From: Epiperipatus broadwayi
Taxonomy: Eukaryota; Onychophora; Udeonychophora; Euonychophora; Peripatidae
Direction of reading: 5' to 3'
DNA length: 64,000 bases
NCBI GenBank assembly: GCA_028023455.1
Contig: JAQFVV010012405.1
Location: 312,001-376,000, forward strand
Positions 10,539 through 23,279 of this stretch are shown piece by piece. A program made the position numbers and the translations under genes. The notes under the pieces were generated by a model. The model was given only the letters and a program-made list of their open reading frames with translations, searched no databases and was not told the origin of the DNA. Within the stretch, counting starts at the first letter, position 1; every line of letters begins with the position of its first letter.

Positions 10539-13500
10539 TGATCTTATTCTTTTTAAAAATAATTAAGTCGAAAAATAATATCACTTAATACTGTCTTTTT
10601 TCTTTCTTTTTAGAACTCTCTTATCACAAACTCTGTATTGATTAGTTAAATTAGAAGTCATAAATACATCTTGAACCTAGTTCAGCATTTGTATTAATTG
10701 TTAATTTAATTTAATAAGGCTTCAGAATAATGGACTTTTAAATTGCAAATGAGCAATTATGAATTATTTAATCAAATTAATTTTAATTTCTGCCACTATC
10801 AAGCAGTTAACTATAAGAAGTAATTTAATTATAAGCAAAACATAATTATCAGAAAACAAAGGCATAGGAATAATTCTTTTACTTTGTTTTTCCCCCTCAT
10901 AATGATGTTTTTATGTAAGTCACAAATTATTATTGTTATTTATTAGAAAAAAACTTTTGTATTTTTTTAATCCCTGCTATAATATGCTTTGAAAATTTAA
11001 TTTTATATTATTATAATTTTTGTAAATTAGTGGCTAGAATTTAATTATTAACTTTTTTAAAAATAAATCATAAAGAACTAATCAAAACAATAATTTAAAA
11101 AAGGTAAACCAAGTTTTAAACATTGTGGAAGTGGATACTTAATGTTGATTTCTAACTTTTATAACAGATACTCTATTCTATAGCAATTTTTTTAATGAAA
11201 GTAACTCCATTAATTAGTCTGCTAATTGTTTGTATTTGTTAGTTTTATACTTGTTTTTGTTTTTTAAATTGTTATAATAGTTGTTGTTATTATTGCTATT
11301 TTAATATTTTTTGTTATTAATATAACATTTATTATTATCATTATCAGTCTGTGATGAAACTTTTATTATTATGTAATGCCACTTTTATTTAAGTTAATTC
11401 AAGTATTATTAGCTATCTATGATACTGTAAATTCAGATAGAACTTAATCTTTTGATTTTGAACAATTGTGCAATAAAACATTTTTTATTGATATGATCCA
11501 AATATACAGTCAGTCCTTTGAATTAACTAAAGAGCAATATGCTATTGAACCTACCAACTTAAGGAAAATTTTGATGATCTTTTCAGTATATTTTCATCCT
11601 AATGAATTCTCAGTAGTAGTCAAAATGTGTTGCCAACAGGAAGCAATTCGAAAGATTTATTAGAATTTTGTGATAGGTTTTGAGGTGATTGTTTAGTAAA
11701 TGATGAAAATGTATATTCAATAAATTAATTTATGGATAAATTAAATACTTTTATTATAATAAACACAAATTTTATTATAGTTTTATTTTTAATGTAATTG
11801 TAAAATAATGTATATAATATGTAGAAGAAAAGGGAATTTAAAAAATATTTACCACCAAAGTTAATTAACATTAAACGCTTTCTTCCTCTCAAAAGAACTA
11901 TATTTTAAAACTATCACCAGCACTATTGATACATACTGAAACAACTGTAACAAACTAATATGTATAGTCATGTTGTTCAAGACTTTTTTTAATCTCTCAG
12001 TTGGTTACACTAGAATTGTAATTTTTAGAATTAAAATTAATATATATATAATATCAGTAAATTTTTAACAGACAAGTTTGAGCCAGGAACCAATGATATA
12101 CAATGATATAATATATCCATATATTTAATATGGACCATGAATTTTGATTCCAATATATATGAAAGTTGAATAGTTAATAAAATTCAAATAAAAAAATAAT
12201 TCAATTCATACATAATAATATTAACCAATGTGATGATGATGATTTAAAATTAAAAGTTCAAATATTCCCAAAAGTATTTTATTTGTTTTGATCATCATCA
12301 ACTACAAATTATTACTGCCATCCCTGCATGCCCTCCAGGGGATTGCATGATTTCTCAGGATTGTGGATATTAACTAGCATATGGTTGTAAAAGTATAATA
12401 TTTGGATTGATTTACAAACATAAACTAAATGGATTAATAATAAAAAATAGCCTAACTTTTTATTAATAACGAATAAATAAAACTTTTGCACATATAATCA
12501 CAAATATTAACACATACATAAAATATTAAATAGCATAGTAATAAAAGCTATTTTAAATTTAAGTTTATGGTATTATAGTATTTATTATGATAACATCTTA
12601 TCATGTTAAATATTGAAATGGTCACAAAGCATGGTTTTTTTTACAGATATCATTTTTTTAATATTTTATGGTTGTCTTTATTAATTCTTCTGATGATGGT
12701 GTTTTTTTTAACACTGGTGATTTTAGAGAATAAATACAGTAGCACTGCTGATGTTATATGAGGTATAATATTGGTAAGTCTTGGATAATTTATACTGCAC
12801 TGTCCATTTCTTTTTTTACAACCTTATAGAGGCATTACTCTGGCTGGTTTTGCAAACTTCAGTGTTAGTTTTTAAATCAGACTGCATTTTCCAGATATTT
12901 GGCTGGTGTGGGTTTTTTTGGGGGGCTGCACATTGCAGAACATCTTTTATTAGAGAAAGTCATCATAATGGCTGTTAGGACTGGAGTAGCAGTCAGTAAA
13001 CTGTGGTTTTCCAAGTTATGATGGAAAAAGGGTTTTAACCAGTGGTTTCTCTTCTCATTATTGGATCACTGCAACTCTGCTTCAGAAGTAGACAGGACTG
13101 AAATGCAATTTCAATATGGAATGAAATACTGGGTGTTAGAGCTTCTAGAAGTTATGCTATTTTATTAAGCAAAAATAAATATTCTATATTCACTACATAC
13201 AAAAAATTAAATGGTTCTTTTTTATACGAAAATGAGTTGGATGACTTTTTTGAAAAAATAAATTTTCGTCATGATTTTTTCCCAAGTATATTATGGCATG
13301 GCTTTAAGTTATTCTTTTATGACTATTCTTAATGCTATTTTGCTGGTTTTTCATTCATTTGATAGAAAAGATTAGGGCTAGTATTAATTTTAAAAAAATC
13401 TTCCAAAATCATCATATAATTCAAATAATTTTTTTAATAAAGGAGCTAATAAATAGAGATGACTGGTCCACAACATTTCTGACTGGTAGATTCTAGTTTT

Positions 13501-14450
13501 TTTCACATGAGAGTATTTGCAAAAGCTTTCTGATATATCCATTATTTTGTTAGACTTAAACAATGAAAGTAATTTCTATAGTTTCTTTACATATTTATGA
13601 TCATTTTTAATAAAATATTTATTAAATATTTAATTTTGTAGAGGTATAATGGGATTATATCAAATTTTATTAGAAAATATATATTTTTAGAAATCAAGAA
13701 AAATCAATAACATACAGCTGTAACATGTTAAACAATTTTGATTTTTGTAATATAATGCTTTTAACATAAGAAAGGTAATTGTTATTTACTATAAATCTTA
13801 CTATGTATTTCAGTTTGTGATTTTTTATATATTTTTTCAAAATTAAAATATTACTTTTAAGAATAATTTTAATTTGTAAATGTGCGTTTCTAACAAATAA
13901 ATCAAAATTTCTGAAAATATAATAAAGAATAAAAAAAAATAAAATAAAAAAATTGTAATTTAATTCAAGCACCACTAGAGTTTTTTTTTTTAAAAAAAAT
14001 GAACAGTTACAATATTACTTCTTTCAGTATGAAATCCAATCCCCAAATTTTTGAATAGTCTCTAGCGATGAAAATTTTTACAATAATACCATGTTTGATT
14101 TTTTTTTGTATGCAATTAAATCTTTGTTCCATATATTAAAAAATTTATTTATAGGCTATATTATGAAATTTTAAGCCTTCTAATAATTAAAGTTCTAAAA
14201 CATGAAAAATTAATATTTTAAAATTGTGAAAAGTATCTAACTAAATGTCTTACTGATAACAAAGGCAAACATTACTATTGGCTTCATGGTATCTATTCAA
14301 AAAAATTAAAAGAACAACATATCAGATAATAGAATTTTATGTTGCTAAAAAATGGTATATTTAGAATTAGTTATCATCAGTGAAACAAAAAAAATTTTAA
14401 TGTTAAAATATTAATTAGTTTTAAAATAATTTACTTAAAGTTTTTACAAA
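10539..14450. other. Gene-free AT-rich stretch
   Basis: No coding or RNA gene recognised. A locally GC-richer patch at about 12780-13150 (CTGGCTGGTTTTGCAAAC onward) is probably an old dispersed repeat, with no identity. Open frames at 11466-11663 (plus), 12781-12978 (plus) and 13694-13975 (minus) lack recognisable domains. Confidence 0.5.
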
Positions 14451-14469
14451 AATTATTTTCTTTTTAATC

Positions 14470-14990
14470 TCTAATGACTTTTCTGTGGTAATTTCTGCTT
14501 TTTATAATGTATGATCATATCCTTTCTAACAACTGTCTTTTTAAAAATAAAATGTTTTTCAAAGGCAAATTCTCCACAGTGACATAGTTTTTTGTTTGAT
14601 AATGTTTTTTATAAAAATATTGTGTCATAATCCTTAACAATTATCTGAAAATCATATTATGTGTGACATTCTGCTGCAGGGGAAATGAGTATCAGCTAAA
14701 CACAAATCACCACCTTCTTCATAGCTTTGTCAGAACAATAGAATGTAAATTGTTAATCGCAGACTAAGGGTCATAAAGTTATGTATTCTGTTGAAATTCT
14801 TGGAATTTTTTTGAAATTTAACCCACTAAAAATGGAAGCTTCTTAGAAAGAATCACTGTAATTTAACATATACAATGCTTTTAAACAATATAGAAAAGTA
14901 GTGATCATAGCACAATCCTGCTACCTAAAATGTCAAATAGGATAGTGCAATCACAGCTTACTTTTATAAACCAGTTGAAGGCAGTATTTA
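14470..14990 (-). pseudogene. Non-coding relic related to 5' part of the PLE at 44.6-46.5 kb
   Basis: This segment shares ordered blocks with 46.04-46.52 kb. They are a TTTTTAAAAATAAA(A/G)TGTTTT block, a later TAGTGATCA(T/C)A-type block followed by CCTAAAATG, and similar spacing between them. The 46-kb copy continues into a recognisable minus-strand PLE reverse transcriptase, so this is most simply a second, older copy of that element's upstream part. No reading frame survives. The relation was judged by eye. Confidence 0.4.
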
Positions 14991-17220
14991 AATCTAGGTG
15001 GTTAAGTCATCATTAATATATTTGGAAATTTGATTAATAATTACCTTTATTACAATGACTTTCTTCTTCTTTAACACTAATATTTATATTCTTATTTCTA
15101 CCATTATAATGTATAATCCACCAGATTTTTAACAGTGTATCAGGTTGTATGAAACAGTCTATTTTTAGATCCAATTTTCTGCTCTCCTCCATTTCCAGAC
15201 TGAAAGATCCTTAATTAAGGCTGTCTAAACATAAATCATCACCCTCAAAAACTTCAGTCTCACTCAAATCCAGTTTCAAACTTGACTATAATTGCATATA
15301 GATTGGATATAGTGCCTTGAATCTAGATCACAATTAGTGACTGCCAGCCTGTAAACCTCTTCTTATCATTGCTTGTTTAATTCTTGAAGGTTGGAGCTAA
15401 AATAAATAATAATAGAATTGGATTAAGAAGTTAATGAAAGAATGAATTATTGATGCACAAACACACATTCTCATTTTCACTATTAGTATAAACATGTGTA
15501 ACAACACGAGACACTCATGATGATCAGATCCTATGATAATTTAATTGACTGAAAAAGAAAGAAGAGGCAAAGAAAAAGATTGTTTTTATCAGAAACCATT
15601 GCTTAGAACCAACATCTTATCTTACCTGTTTCTTCATAAGTATATTTATTTTTATTGAAATAGTATATTGTATGGTACTATTTTTTAAACTTATTTTATT
15701 TATTTAATAGTTCTTTAATAAATTGTAATTTATTTTTTGCTTAAATAGTACAATTTAAGCTTCTATAATTTATTTACTATAATAATAAAAGTATTAAAAA
15801 CACAAATGATCTAGATTTTATTATACATAAAAGTTGAAAGAACATCATTGCAAAAATTGGTGGTATATTTATTTGGTCATAATATTAAGAATAGTTTGCA
15901 TCTTATTGGAAAAATACTAAATTTAAATCAATCAGGTCTTATGCTAATGAACAAGTGAATGATTTTTATACAGATGTAAAAAATACTTGTGAATGAATAT
16001 TGTGCCATTACAATTTAGTCACTAGATAAATTTATAGTAATGTGCATGTAGAAAAGGTAAACCAAAAATCATCATCACAATTTTATATAACCATAAAAGA
16101 AGCTGTAGGGAATCCAAGTTCAAACCCTACCAGATCAAAATCTTAAACACTTTAGACAGAGAATGGGTCAACAATTATATGCTTTATTTGTTTGTGTGTT
16201 GATAGAAAGGTAATACACACATTTAAACTATTTAATATTTAAATTTTCTGTTAAAAAGCAAAGTTATAATGCATACATATAGGCAATGTATGTGTAAATT
16301 ATTTAATTGTTTTATATTTCAAATATTCAACATTTTAACTTTCTTTAAAACTAAGCTATGCTTGATCAATTCTAACATTTTATTCTATGCTTTTATTTTG
16401 CTTTTCTTTAATTATAAGTGGGATTTAAAAGTTACAGATTTAATTAAATAATTGGGTTATAATTACTAAGCTAGCAATTATAGTATTTAAGGTTAGTTTA
16501 TGAATGATTTGAAAGAATGAAGGATGTGTGTACATTACATACAGAAATTTACATTTCCTAAATATTGAAAGAAAAGGAAGTATTAAATCTGTCAAATTAT
16601 TTTTTTTGTACAATTTTTTGTTAAAAGAGGAAATCTGTTTAATCAGATATCAATCTTTGTAGCAATTTTTTTTTTGTAAATGATTGTTTCACTTTGGAAG
16701 CTTATAATGGGTCAGAGCTCTAATTGTCTTATCTCAAGATCTAAAGAAGGAAGCTCAAAGATTTGAAGTGTTACCTGGATGTTAAAAAGAAAGAAAAAAG
16801 AAAAGAAAGGAAATAAGGATTGAGTCTGTTTTTTTTTTAAACAAAAGTGTCTGGAAAAAGGATTAAACTTTTCAGTTGAAAAATAATTTAGTTGAAAATA
16901 AATTAGAGATCTAATTAAAACAAATTTGTCCAAAAATAGCAAGTGATGCTATCTCTGATTGGTTAAGTTAGCTAAAAATTGGATATAAAAAGCTGTCTTG
17001 AATTATTATGAGGATTATTGTGATTGATTCAGATTATTAAACTATCAAATTTGAATGTTGAAAATATAAGAAATGGCAGGCTAGAAAAATTATATGTATG
17101 TCCCATTTGCTGGACCATCTGGAGGAAGCTGCACATCACATAGGAAAGAAAAGATGTGTCTAAAATAATATTCTACACCTTTCAACTGACCAGATAAATA
17201 AGATGTTTTTAATAGAAGGA
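14991..17220. other. Gene-free AT-rich stretch
   Basis: No feature supported. Near 16106-16130, GTAGGG and CCCTAC flank AAGTTCAAACCCT, a single box-B-like match with no box A, so I do not call a tRNA-derived element there. Confidence 0.45.
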
Positions 17221-17648
17221 AGAAAGCATTCACCTGCATTCAAAGAAGATGAATTAATCTACTGATAAATATTAATCATCAAGTCCAATTAATTGTTACA
17301 ACAACTGATTTTAAACTCAAGAAAATTTACAAATGTGAAAACAACTGCTGTATTTCATCCACATGCTTGACAGGAAGAGAAGAAAAATTAATATAATGAT
17401 TTCCAAATTATCCACTAAAGCAAATAACCTCAATAGAAAGCATTCACCTGCATTCAAAGAAGATGAATTAATCTACTGATAAATATTAATCATCAAGTCC
17501 AATTAATTGTTACAACAACTGATTTTAAACTCAAGAAAATTTACAAATGTGAAAACAACTGCTGTATTTCATCCACATGCTTGACAGGAAGAGAAGAAAA
17601 ATTAATATAATGATTTCCAAATTATCCACTAAAGCAAATAACCTCAAT
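17221..17648. repeat. Perfect tandem duplication, 2 x 214 bp
   Basis: The segment starting AGAAAGCATTCACCTG at 17221 starts again at 17435. I see no difference between the copies through CCTCAATAG, which ends the second copy at about 17650. Identity this high points to a recent duplication, or to an assembly or haplotype artefact. It contains no gene. Confidence 0.9.
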
Positions 17649-17649
17649 A

Positions 17650-19120
17650 GAGTCACCATCATCAAATAGTTATACACCTCAAGAAAGAGATTGTTCCCAC
17701 ATAAAACGGAAATGGTAGCTGCAGAAATATAAACCTTATACAAGACAAGTTTGAACCCTTGGAAATTCGCCACAAACAAAAGATCGGTAATATGACTTTT
17801 TATATCTATTTTCTTTATGATATCAGTCTTAATAAACATTTTAGCAATAAAGTGGTATATTTTTATTTAAAGAACTTTTAAAGACTATTCAGATCGATTA
17901 AAACAAGAATGTCTTACTAATAATAACTTTGAGCTTCATAAATTATCTTGAATGTATCAAAATTATATGTTTATTAATTTTACAGTTATGAAATATGAAT
18001 ATGTAAAACAATTTTTTTTTTATGGTATTATGATTTTAGTTTTAACTGATATATTATTATTATTTTGGTTTTTAATAATATTTTGTTATTATGGGATAAA
18101 ACACGCACATACATAATGATATTTTATATGTGTATAATTGGGAGTGAATGTGAAATAATGAGTAGTATTAGAATATTAGATTATTTTGTTTCAAGTTAAG
18201 TATAGATTTCAGCGCTTGGAAGGGAGGGGGAGAAAATAATTTAAAACTCTTTTCTAAAACTTGCTCTTTCAATTTTACTAACATTTTTTTTTACATTCTA
18301 TTTACATGTTGGATTTTTAAAGTATGTGTGCTAATGAGCAGATAATATTTTTTTTTTAAATACTTTTCTCATGGAGTGAAAATCATGGTCAATGTGACGT
18401 CCAACTTAATACAAAATACATTTGAAGGGAAAGGGGGAAGAACTTAAAATTAATCTGAGGATTGTTATATAATCAATTATTATTATTATTATTCATGTCA
18501 ATTTTCATATTTATCTAGAAATTTTTATGTATATGTTAGAAATGTAGTAATAAATATTAGTTTGTTTTATTAAACGAGGCGTATATATTTCATTAATTGT
18601 AGTCTTTGTTAAGTGTGATTATTCATCATCATCAATGGTTGAATATTAGTTATTTAAGATATAAGTAAATATGCTAAAATTAAGCAATAATTATGAATTT
18701 CTTTATAAAAATTAGTTTTATGTTTAGGCTTAGTCCTAGAGCTGTAGTTGAAACCCTTGTCATTATTGTTATTATTATCATCATCATCATCGTCATCAAC
18801 GTTTTAATTAATGAGCTGTTTAACTGTTTAAAGGCCATAAATAAATATTGATTTTATAATATTTAGTGATCTCTTAGTATTATTATAACCACATCCCATC
18901 ATCTATTTCATGCAAGGATGAGTGAATTGCCATCCTAAATTAGTTATATATAATCTGAGCTAGTGAACTTATAAAAATATTGAAACACATTTGTTATGCT
19001 AAGATCTGAGAAATGATTTATGTCTAATATACTCCACTTTGGTTTAAAGATGTTTTACTTTTACCTAAATATTAGTGCTTATAGTGATATGGCTCAAAAA
19101 GCAAAATCTTCCATTTTATT
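17650..19120. other. Gene-free AT-rich stretch
   Basis: No gene recognised. Short (ATT)n and (ATC)n runs occur near 18480 and 18780. The minus-strand open frame spanning 17531-17839 overlaps the tandem duplication and shows no domain. Confidence 0.5.
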
Positions 19121-19127
19121 ATAAATA

Positions 19128-19225
19128 AAGTACCAAGAAGGGATTCAAACCCGGTACATGTGAAAGGTTATCAGATATAACCGTGTCTAGATTCAGATAA
19201 TCTAGTGGCGCCCTGCTAGACCATA
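19128..19225 (-). mobile_element. tRNA-derived SINE head (tRNA-like, extended D region)
   Basis: On the minus strand TGGTCTAGCAGG (19212-19223) matches the pol III A box and GGTTTGAATCC (19141-19151) matches the B box. Between them are a hairpin CTAGATT-ATCTG-AATCTAG (7-bp stem) and a second hairpin GGTTA-TATCTGA-TAACC shaped like an anticodon arm. The box spacing (about 60 nt) is longer than in most tRNAs because of the extra hairpin. The 3' side runs into A/T-rich tail sequence. Isotype is uncertain: the loop would give TCT, arginine, if the arm is drawn as above. No target duplication was found. Confidence 0.6.
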
Positions 19226-19700
19226 TTCACTTAGTATTTGTGTAAACATGCACTTAACATCAAACCAAGAAATGAAAGTGGATAAAACCTACTGCCTGTA
19301 TACCTGAGTTATATTTTATTGAATTACTAGTGTACTCACTTCACGTGATTTCCATATAATACTTGTTATTAATAATTTGCTTATAATTCTTGATAGTGTT
19401 ATATTTTGAACCTTTACTTAGTTATTTCTATTTGAACTCATTTATTATGTTACAATATATAATACTTAAGATTCATTTTTAATCAGAAAAATCAGTAATC
19501 ATAAAGAATTGAGAACTAATTTGGCATTTTTCATTGACTATTTGTGTGTGTGTGTATATATATATATTGTAATTATAATTGAAATAATATTTTTAACGGT
19601 TTACAAACAATTACAAACAATCTTTAAATCCGCAGAAGTACTTTCGGTTACTTTCTAACCTGCCATTAAATTCAAAAACTAAAAGCGGAAGCAAACGTCA

Positions 19701-20204
19701 TCAATTCAAATTCCACGAATCTCGTATTTTAATGTTAGAAGCTTGTCGGTTTATTAAATGCGTTTTATTTCTATTTATAACAATTGCCTTTTTAATTTTT
19801 CTTTTACTATGGTTTCTCTCTTCGTGAAGAATTTTAACATTTTCAAAATTAAATTTATATTTACATGTTTTTTCATGATCGAAGAAAACTGAAGAAGATA
19901 TTAAATCACCATTATTTTTATTTTTTACACGCTTATATAACAATTCGTGTTCCTTCAATCTTTTCTCAATGCTGCACCTAGATTCACCTATATATGATAG
20001 CATACAATCACAAAAAATTTGATATATGACATTACTTTTTTGCTTGACAGGTATGACATTCTTAGAATTATTAACTAATTTATTAATATTGTTTGGAATG
20101 TAGAATGAAACATTAAATACATTCTTATATAAATCCTTAAAAAATTTTACTTGTGGATTTGAAATAAATGGAATAGATATCCATTTTTTATTATTAATCT
20201 TCAT
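19701..20204 (-). pseudogene. PLE-I copy 1: GIY-YIG endonuclease domain
   Basis: This is the carboxy-terminal endonuclease of a Penelope-like retroelement, which cuts target DNA for reverse transcription. Visible parts are VIYQIFCDC (the GIY position with a Cys-x-Cys pair typical of PLE endonucleases), SYIGES (the YIG position) and EKRLKEHE with the conserved arginine. A segment FDHEKTCKYKF follows with further Cys/His residues. The plus-strand copy has KRKIKEAIFINRNK near the end. Here the matching stretch reads KRKIKKAIVINRNK, so a glutamate that may be the catalytic one is lysine. The frame is separate from the reverse transcriptase frame because a stop lies just upstream. 167 residues from the first methionine. 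Confidence 0.85.
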
Positions 20205-20402
20205 TTCTTTTAAATTATAATAATTTTTTTAAATTGACTTAAAGTATTGTTTATTTGTTCAATTTTATAACCAACATCAAGCAATTCCTTGGCAAATATC
20301 TCAACATTTTTCAATTTATCACTTTGGTAACGACATAATTTTTCATTCCGAAACAAAAAAGATTTAAAACTTGCCATCTTACGCATCATTGGTACTTTTG
20401 AT

Positions 20403-21464
20403 TTACAATTTATATATCCTCTTTTTTTGCAATGGCTTAATCATTAGTTTATAATTTAATATACTTTTATCTCTTGTGATCATTAAATCTAAATAGTTAA
20501 TCTTATGGTCCTGTTCTTTTTCAATAGTCCATTTCAAGCCATTCAACTTATTTAATTCCTCTATAAACAAATTTATACTATTAGTGTTTCCACAGACAAA
20601 AACATCATCCACATATCTTTTGTAAATTTTAATATCTCCAAAAATACACATATTTAAAATACTACTCTCATATGTAGATAAAACGAAATTGCAAACTTGT
20701 GCAACTACAGGCAATCCCATAGGTCAACCTTTGTTCATTTTATAATATTGACCTTCAAAAGATGCAACAATGTTATCATTAAAAAATTTTAAAGAATCAA
20801 TGATAAATTTTATCATATATTTACAAATATTTTTACTTTTTAATGCATGTTCAATTATTTTTATGGAATTCATTCTATCACTAGATCCATACATTTCTGT
20901 AACATCCAATGAAGCAATAATATCATTTTCATCAATAATTAAATTTTTAATACTATTTACAAAGTCAAACGATGAAGCAATAGTATTTTCCCCAAATCCT
21001 AAAAAGTCTTGTAAAAGTTTACCAATATATTTAGAAGTCTGATATATAAAGGAACCACCAAAATCTATCATAACTCGCAAAGGATTACCTTCTTTATGTA
21101 ATTTTATATTTGCAAAAATACGAGGACATATAGCACAAGAAGGATATATCATATAGTATACATTATTATTTAAAACTTTATTTTTAGCACTTTTTAAAAT
21201 ATTGTTAATAAACTTTATTCTTTGACCATCCATATTATAATCTTCAATCAAAAAGAAACCAAGCTTGTCCATTTGCATTTTAATTTTATTAATATATTGA
21301 TATTTCATCAACAAGCACATACGCAAACCTTTGTCCTCTTTCAAACATATCATATCATCAATCTTCAATTTCCATTTAAATTCCAAAATAGCCAATTGCC
21401 GTGATTTATCATAAGATATTGTATCAAATTTATTGCAATTAATTTTCTTAATAAAAATTATCAT
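20403..21464 (-). pseudogene. PLE-I copy 1: reverse transcriptase domain
   Basis: Reverse transcriptase of Penelope type. In order: KLHKEGNPLRVMIDFGGSFI (the early K-H-K...P-R block), IASLDVTEMYG (motif A with its aspartate), NKG-stop-PMGLPVVAQ (motif B), YKRYVDDVFVCGN (motif C with intact YVDD) and HKINYLDLMITRD. Two lesions are visible. A TGG-to-TGA nonsense at the motif B tryptophan (about 20722) splits the open frame. A longer A-run near 20420 shifts the frame after KPLQKK. The copy retains a 55-bp piece that the plus-strand copy lacks. About 350 residues in two frames, non-functional as it stands. Confidence 0.88.
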
Positions 21465-22038
21465 TACCAGGAATCATTTCAAATGTATTTTGAACAGCTG
21501 CAATTAGTTTCAAATTATAATATTTCCAAATACCACCAATGTATTTAGCTCCGTGACTTAAAACATATTTCTGAATTAAATGTATCCTATTATTTGATAA
21601 ATTAACAAAGTATAAATCCTTATAAGCATGTGGATATCGCTTATTAAATAAAAAATCAACTTTTTTCTCAAATTAGTTATATAATTTATGTTCAATTACT
21701 TTAAATCCATTTTCACATATAATTTTATATTTGTTCCAGGCACACCATTCATTTAAAATTATTAAATGTTCAATTGCTTTCAAATATTTACGAATATCAA
21801 AAAGTTCCTTTTTACAACTCTTAATAATATTATTTAAAATTATCAATTTTAATTTATCCAATCATTTTGGTATTCAATTTATACAGCTGTTCAATTTTAG
21901 GTTACAACAATTCGGGAATATCTGAAAAATTTTACAAATCTTGAAAAAACGAAGTTTGCACTTCGGCTTTATAATCTTTTTACATTGTCTCCGCCATTCC
22001 TTAACGATCCACTGTTTTCTAAAATTACTTTAATCCAT
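21465..22038 (-). pseudogene. PLE-I copy 1: amino-terminal region
   Basis: Corresponds to the 196-residue amino-terminal frame of the plus-strand copy. The best open part (21673-21861) starts MDKLKLIILN and runs through CKKELFDIRKYLKAIEHL. After it, the in-frame TAA at about 21674 interrupts what is glutamine-free coding sequence in the other copy (KLYNKFEKK there, KLYN-stop-FEKK here). It is lysine-rich with no named domain, as is common for PLE amino-terminal regions. The frame change after GNDNFY before the reverse transcriptase is the same as in the plus copy. Confidence 0.75.
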
Positions 22039-22085
22039 TGTGTTAAATATATGTAAAATAAATAAAATATCCATTAATTAAAAAC

Positions 22086-22669
22086 AATATTGTAATTATA
22101 ATTGAAATAATATTTTTAACGGTTTACAAACAATTACAAACAATCTTTAAATCCGCAGAAGTACTTTCAGTTACTTTCTAATCTGCCTCAACTGCCATTA
22201 AATTCAAAAACTAAAAGCGGAAGCAAACATCATCAATTCAAATTCCATGAATCTCGTATTTTGTTAGAAGCTTGTCAATTTATTAAATGTGTTTTATTCC
22301 TATTTATAAAAATTGCCTCTTTAATTTTTCTTTTACTATGGTTTCTCTTTTCGTGAAGAATTTTAACATTTTCAAAATTAAATTTAAATTTATATTTACA
22401 TGTTTTTTCATGATCGAAGAAAACTGAAGAAGATATTAAATCACCATTATTTTTATTTTTTACACGCTTATATAACAATTCGTGTTCCTTCAATCTTTTC
22501 TCAATGCTGCACCTAGATTCACCTATATATGATAGCATACAACCACAAAAAATTTGATATATGACATTACTTTTTTGCTTGACAGGTATGACATCCTTAG
22601 AATTATTAACTAATTTATTAATATTGTTTGGAACGTAGAATGAAACATTAAATACATTCTTATATAAAT
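22086..22669 (-). mobile_element. PLE-I partial 3' copy (pseudo-LTR) between the two elements
   Basis: A third copy of the element's 3' end, on the minus strand. Its endonuclease frame (22275-22538 plus broken upstream sequence) has SYIGESRCSIEKRLKEHE and KRKIKEAIFINRNK, i.e. it keeps the glutamate lost in copy 1. It ends with the same terminal sequence as the full copies (AAACCGTTAAAAATATT onward). At 22669 it is cut inside the endonuclease frame and joined directly to the start of the plus-strand element. It therefore serves as an upstream repeat for copy 1 and an inverted upstream repeat for copy 2. Confidence 0.82.
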
Positions 22670-22688
22670 TTTACATATATTTAACACA

Positions 22689-23279
22689 ATGGATTCAAGT
22701 AATTTTAGAAAACGGTGGATCATTAAGGAATGGCGGAGGCAATGTAAAAAAATTATTAAGCTGAAGTGCAAACTTCGTTTTTTCAAGATTTGTAAAATTT
22801 TTCAGATATTCTCGAATTGTTGTAACATAAAATTGAACAGCTTTATAAATTCAATACCAAAATGTTTGGATAAATTAAAATTGATTATTTTAAATAATAT
22901 TATTAAGAGTTGTAAAAAGGAACTTTTTGATATTCGTAAATATTTGAAAGCAATTGAACATTTAATAATTTTAAATGAATGGTGTGCCTGGAACGAATAT
23001 AAAATTATATGTGAAAATGGATTTAAAGTAATTGAACGTAAATTATATAACAAATTTGAGAAAAAAGTTGATTTTTTATTTAATAAGCGATATCCACACG
23101 CTTATAAGGATTTAAACTTTGTTAATTTATCAAATAATAGGATACATTTAATTCAGAAATATGTTTTAAGTCGCGGAGCTAAATACGTTGGTGGTATTTG
23201 GAAAGATTATAATTTGGAACTAATTGCAGCTGTTCAAAATACATTTGAAATGATTCCTGGTAATGATAATTTTTATTAA
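22689..23279 (+). CDS. PLE-I copy 2: amino-terminal frame
   Basis: An open frame of 196 residues beginning MDSSNFRKRW, very basic near its start (KEWRRQCKKIIKLKCK). It continues with FDIRKYLKAIEHLIILNEW and a segment GAKYVGGIWKDYN, and stops after MIPGNDNFY. It precedes and slightly overlaps (17 nt) the reverse transcriptase frame in the next reading frame. No catalytic motif is seen. Position and the matching region in copy 1 make it the amino-terminal part of the PLE protein, perhaps RNA- or DNA-binding by its charge (inference). The frame relation to the next part is +1 in both copies, which could be an inherited mutation or a real frameshift. Confidence 0.8.
   Translation: MDSSNFRKRWIIKEWRRQCKKIIKLKCKLRFFKICKIFQIFSNCCNIKLNSFINSIPKCLDKLKLIILNNIIKSCKKELFDIRKYLKAIEHLIILNEWCAWNEYKIICENGFKVIERKLYNKFEKKVDFLFNKRYPHAYKDLNFVNLSNNRIHLIQKYVLSRGAKYVGGIWKDYNLELIAAVQNTFEMIPGNDNFY

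Larger units (their letters stand above)
19568..22669 (-). mobile_element. Penelope-like element copy 1 (PLE-I), with upstream partial 3' repeat
   Basis: Read on the minus strand, a 0.58-kb partial copy of the element's 3' end (22669 down to about 22086) is followed by the element itself. The element body runs from the start codon at 22038 to the 3' end near 19568. A truncated 3' copy placed upstream in the same direction is the pseudo-LTR arrangement typical of Penelope-like elements. The coding region is broken in several places. The left edge abuts a (TG)n(TA)n run at 19540-19567. It forms one arm of a large inverted repeat with the plus-strand copy at 22670-25158. Confidence 0.85.

Noticed and set aside
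13694-13975. 93-residue minus-strand open frame
   Set aside because: Ile/Phe/Asn/Tyr-rich composition expected of random AT-rich DNA; no motif.
16100-16135. Box-B-like AAGTTCAAACCCT as a tRNA or SINE
   Set aside because: No box A, no acceptor pairing and no tail or target duplication.
20770-21042. Plus-strand open frame inside PLE-I copy 1
   Set aside because: Antisense shadow of the reverse transcriptase frame; mirrored by a similar shadow in copy 2 at 23594-23902.
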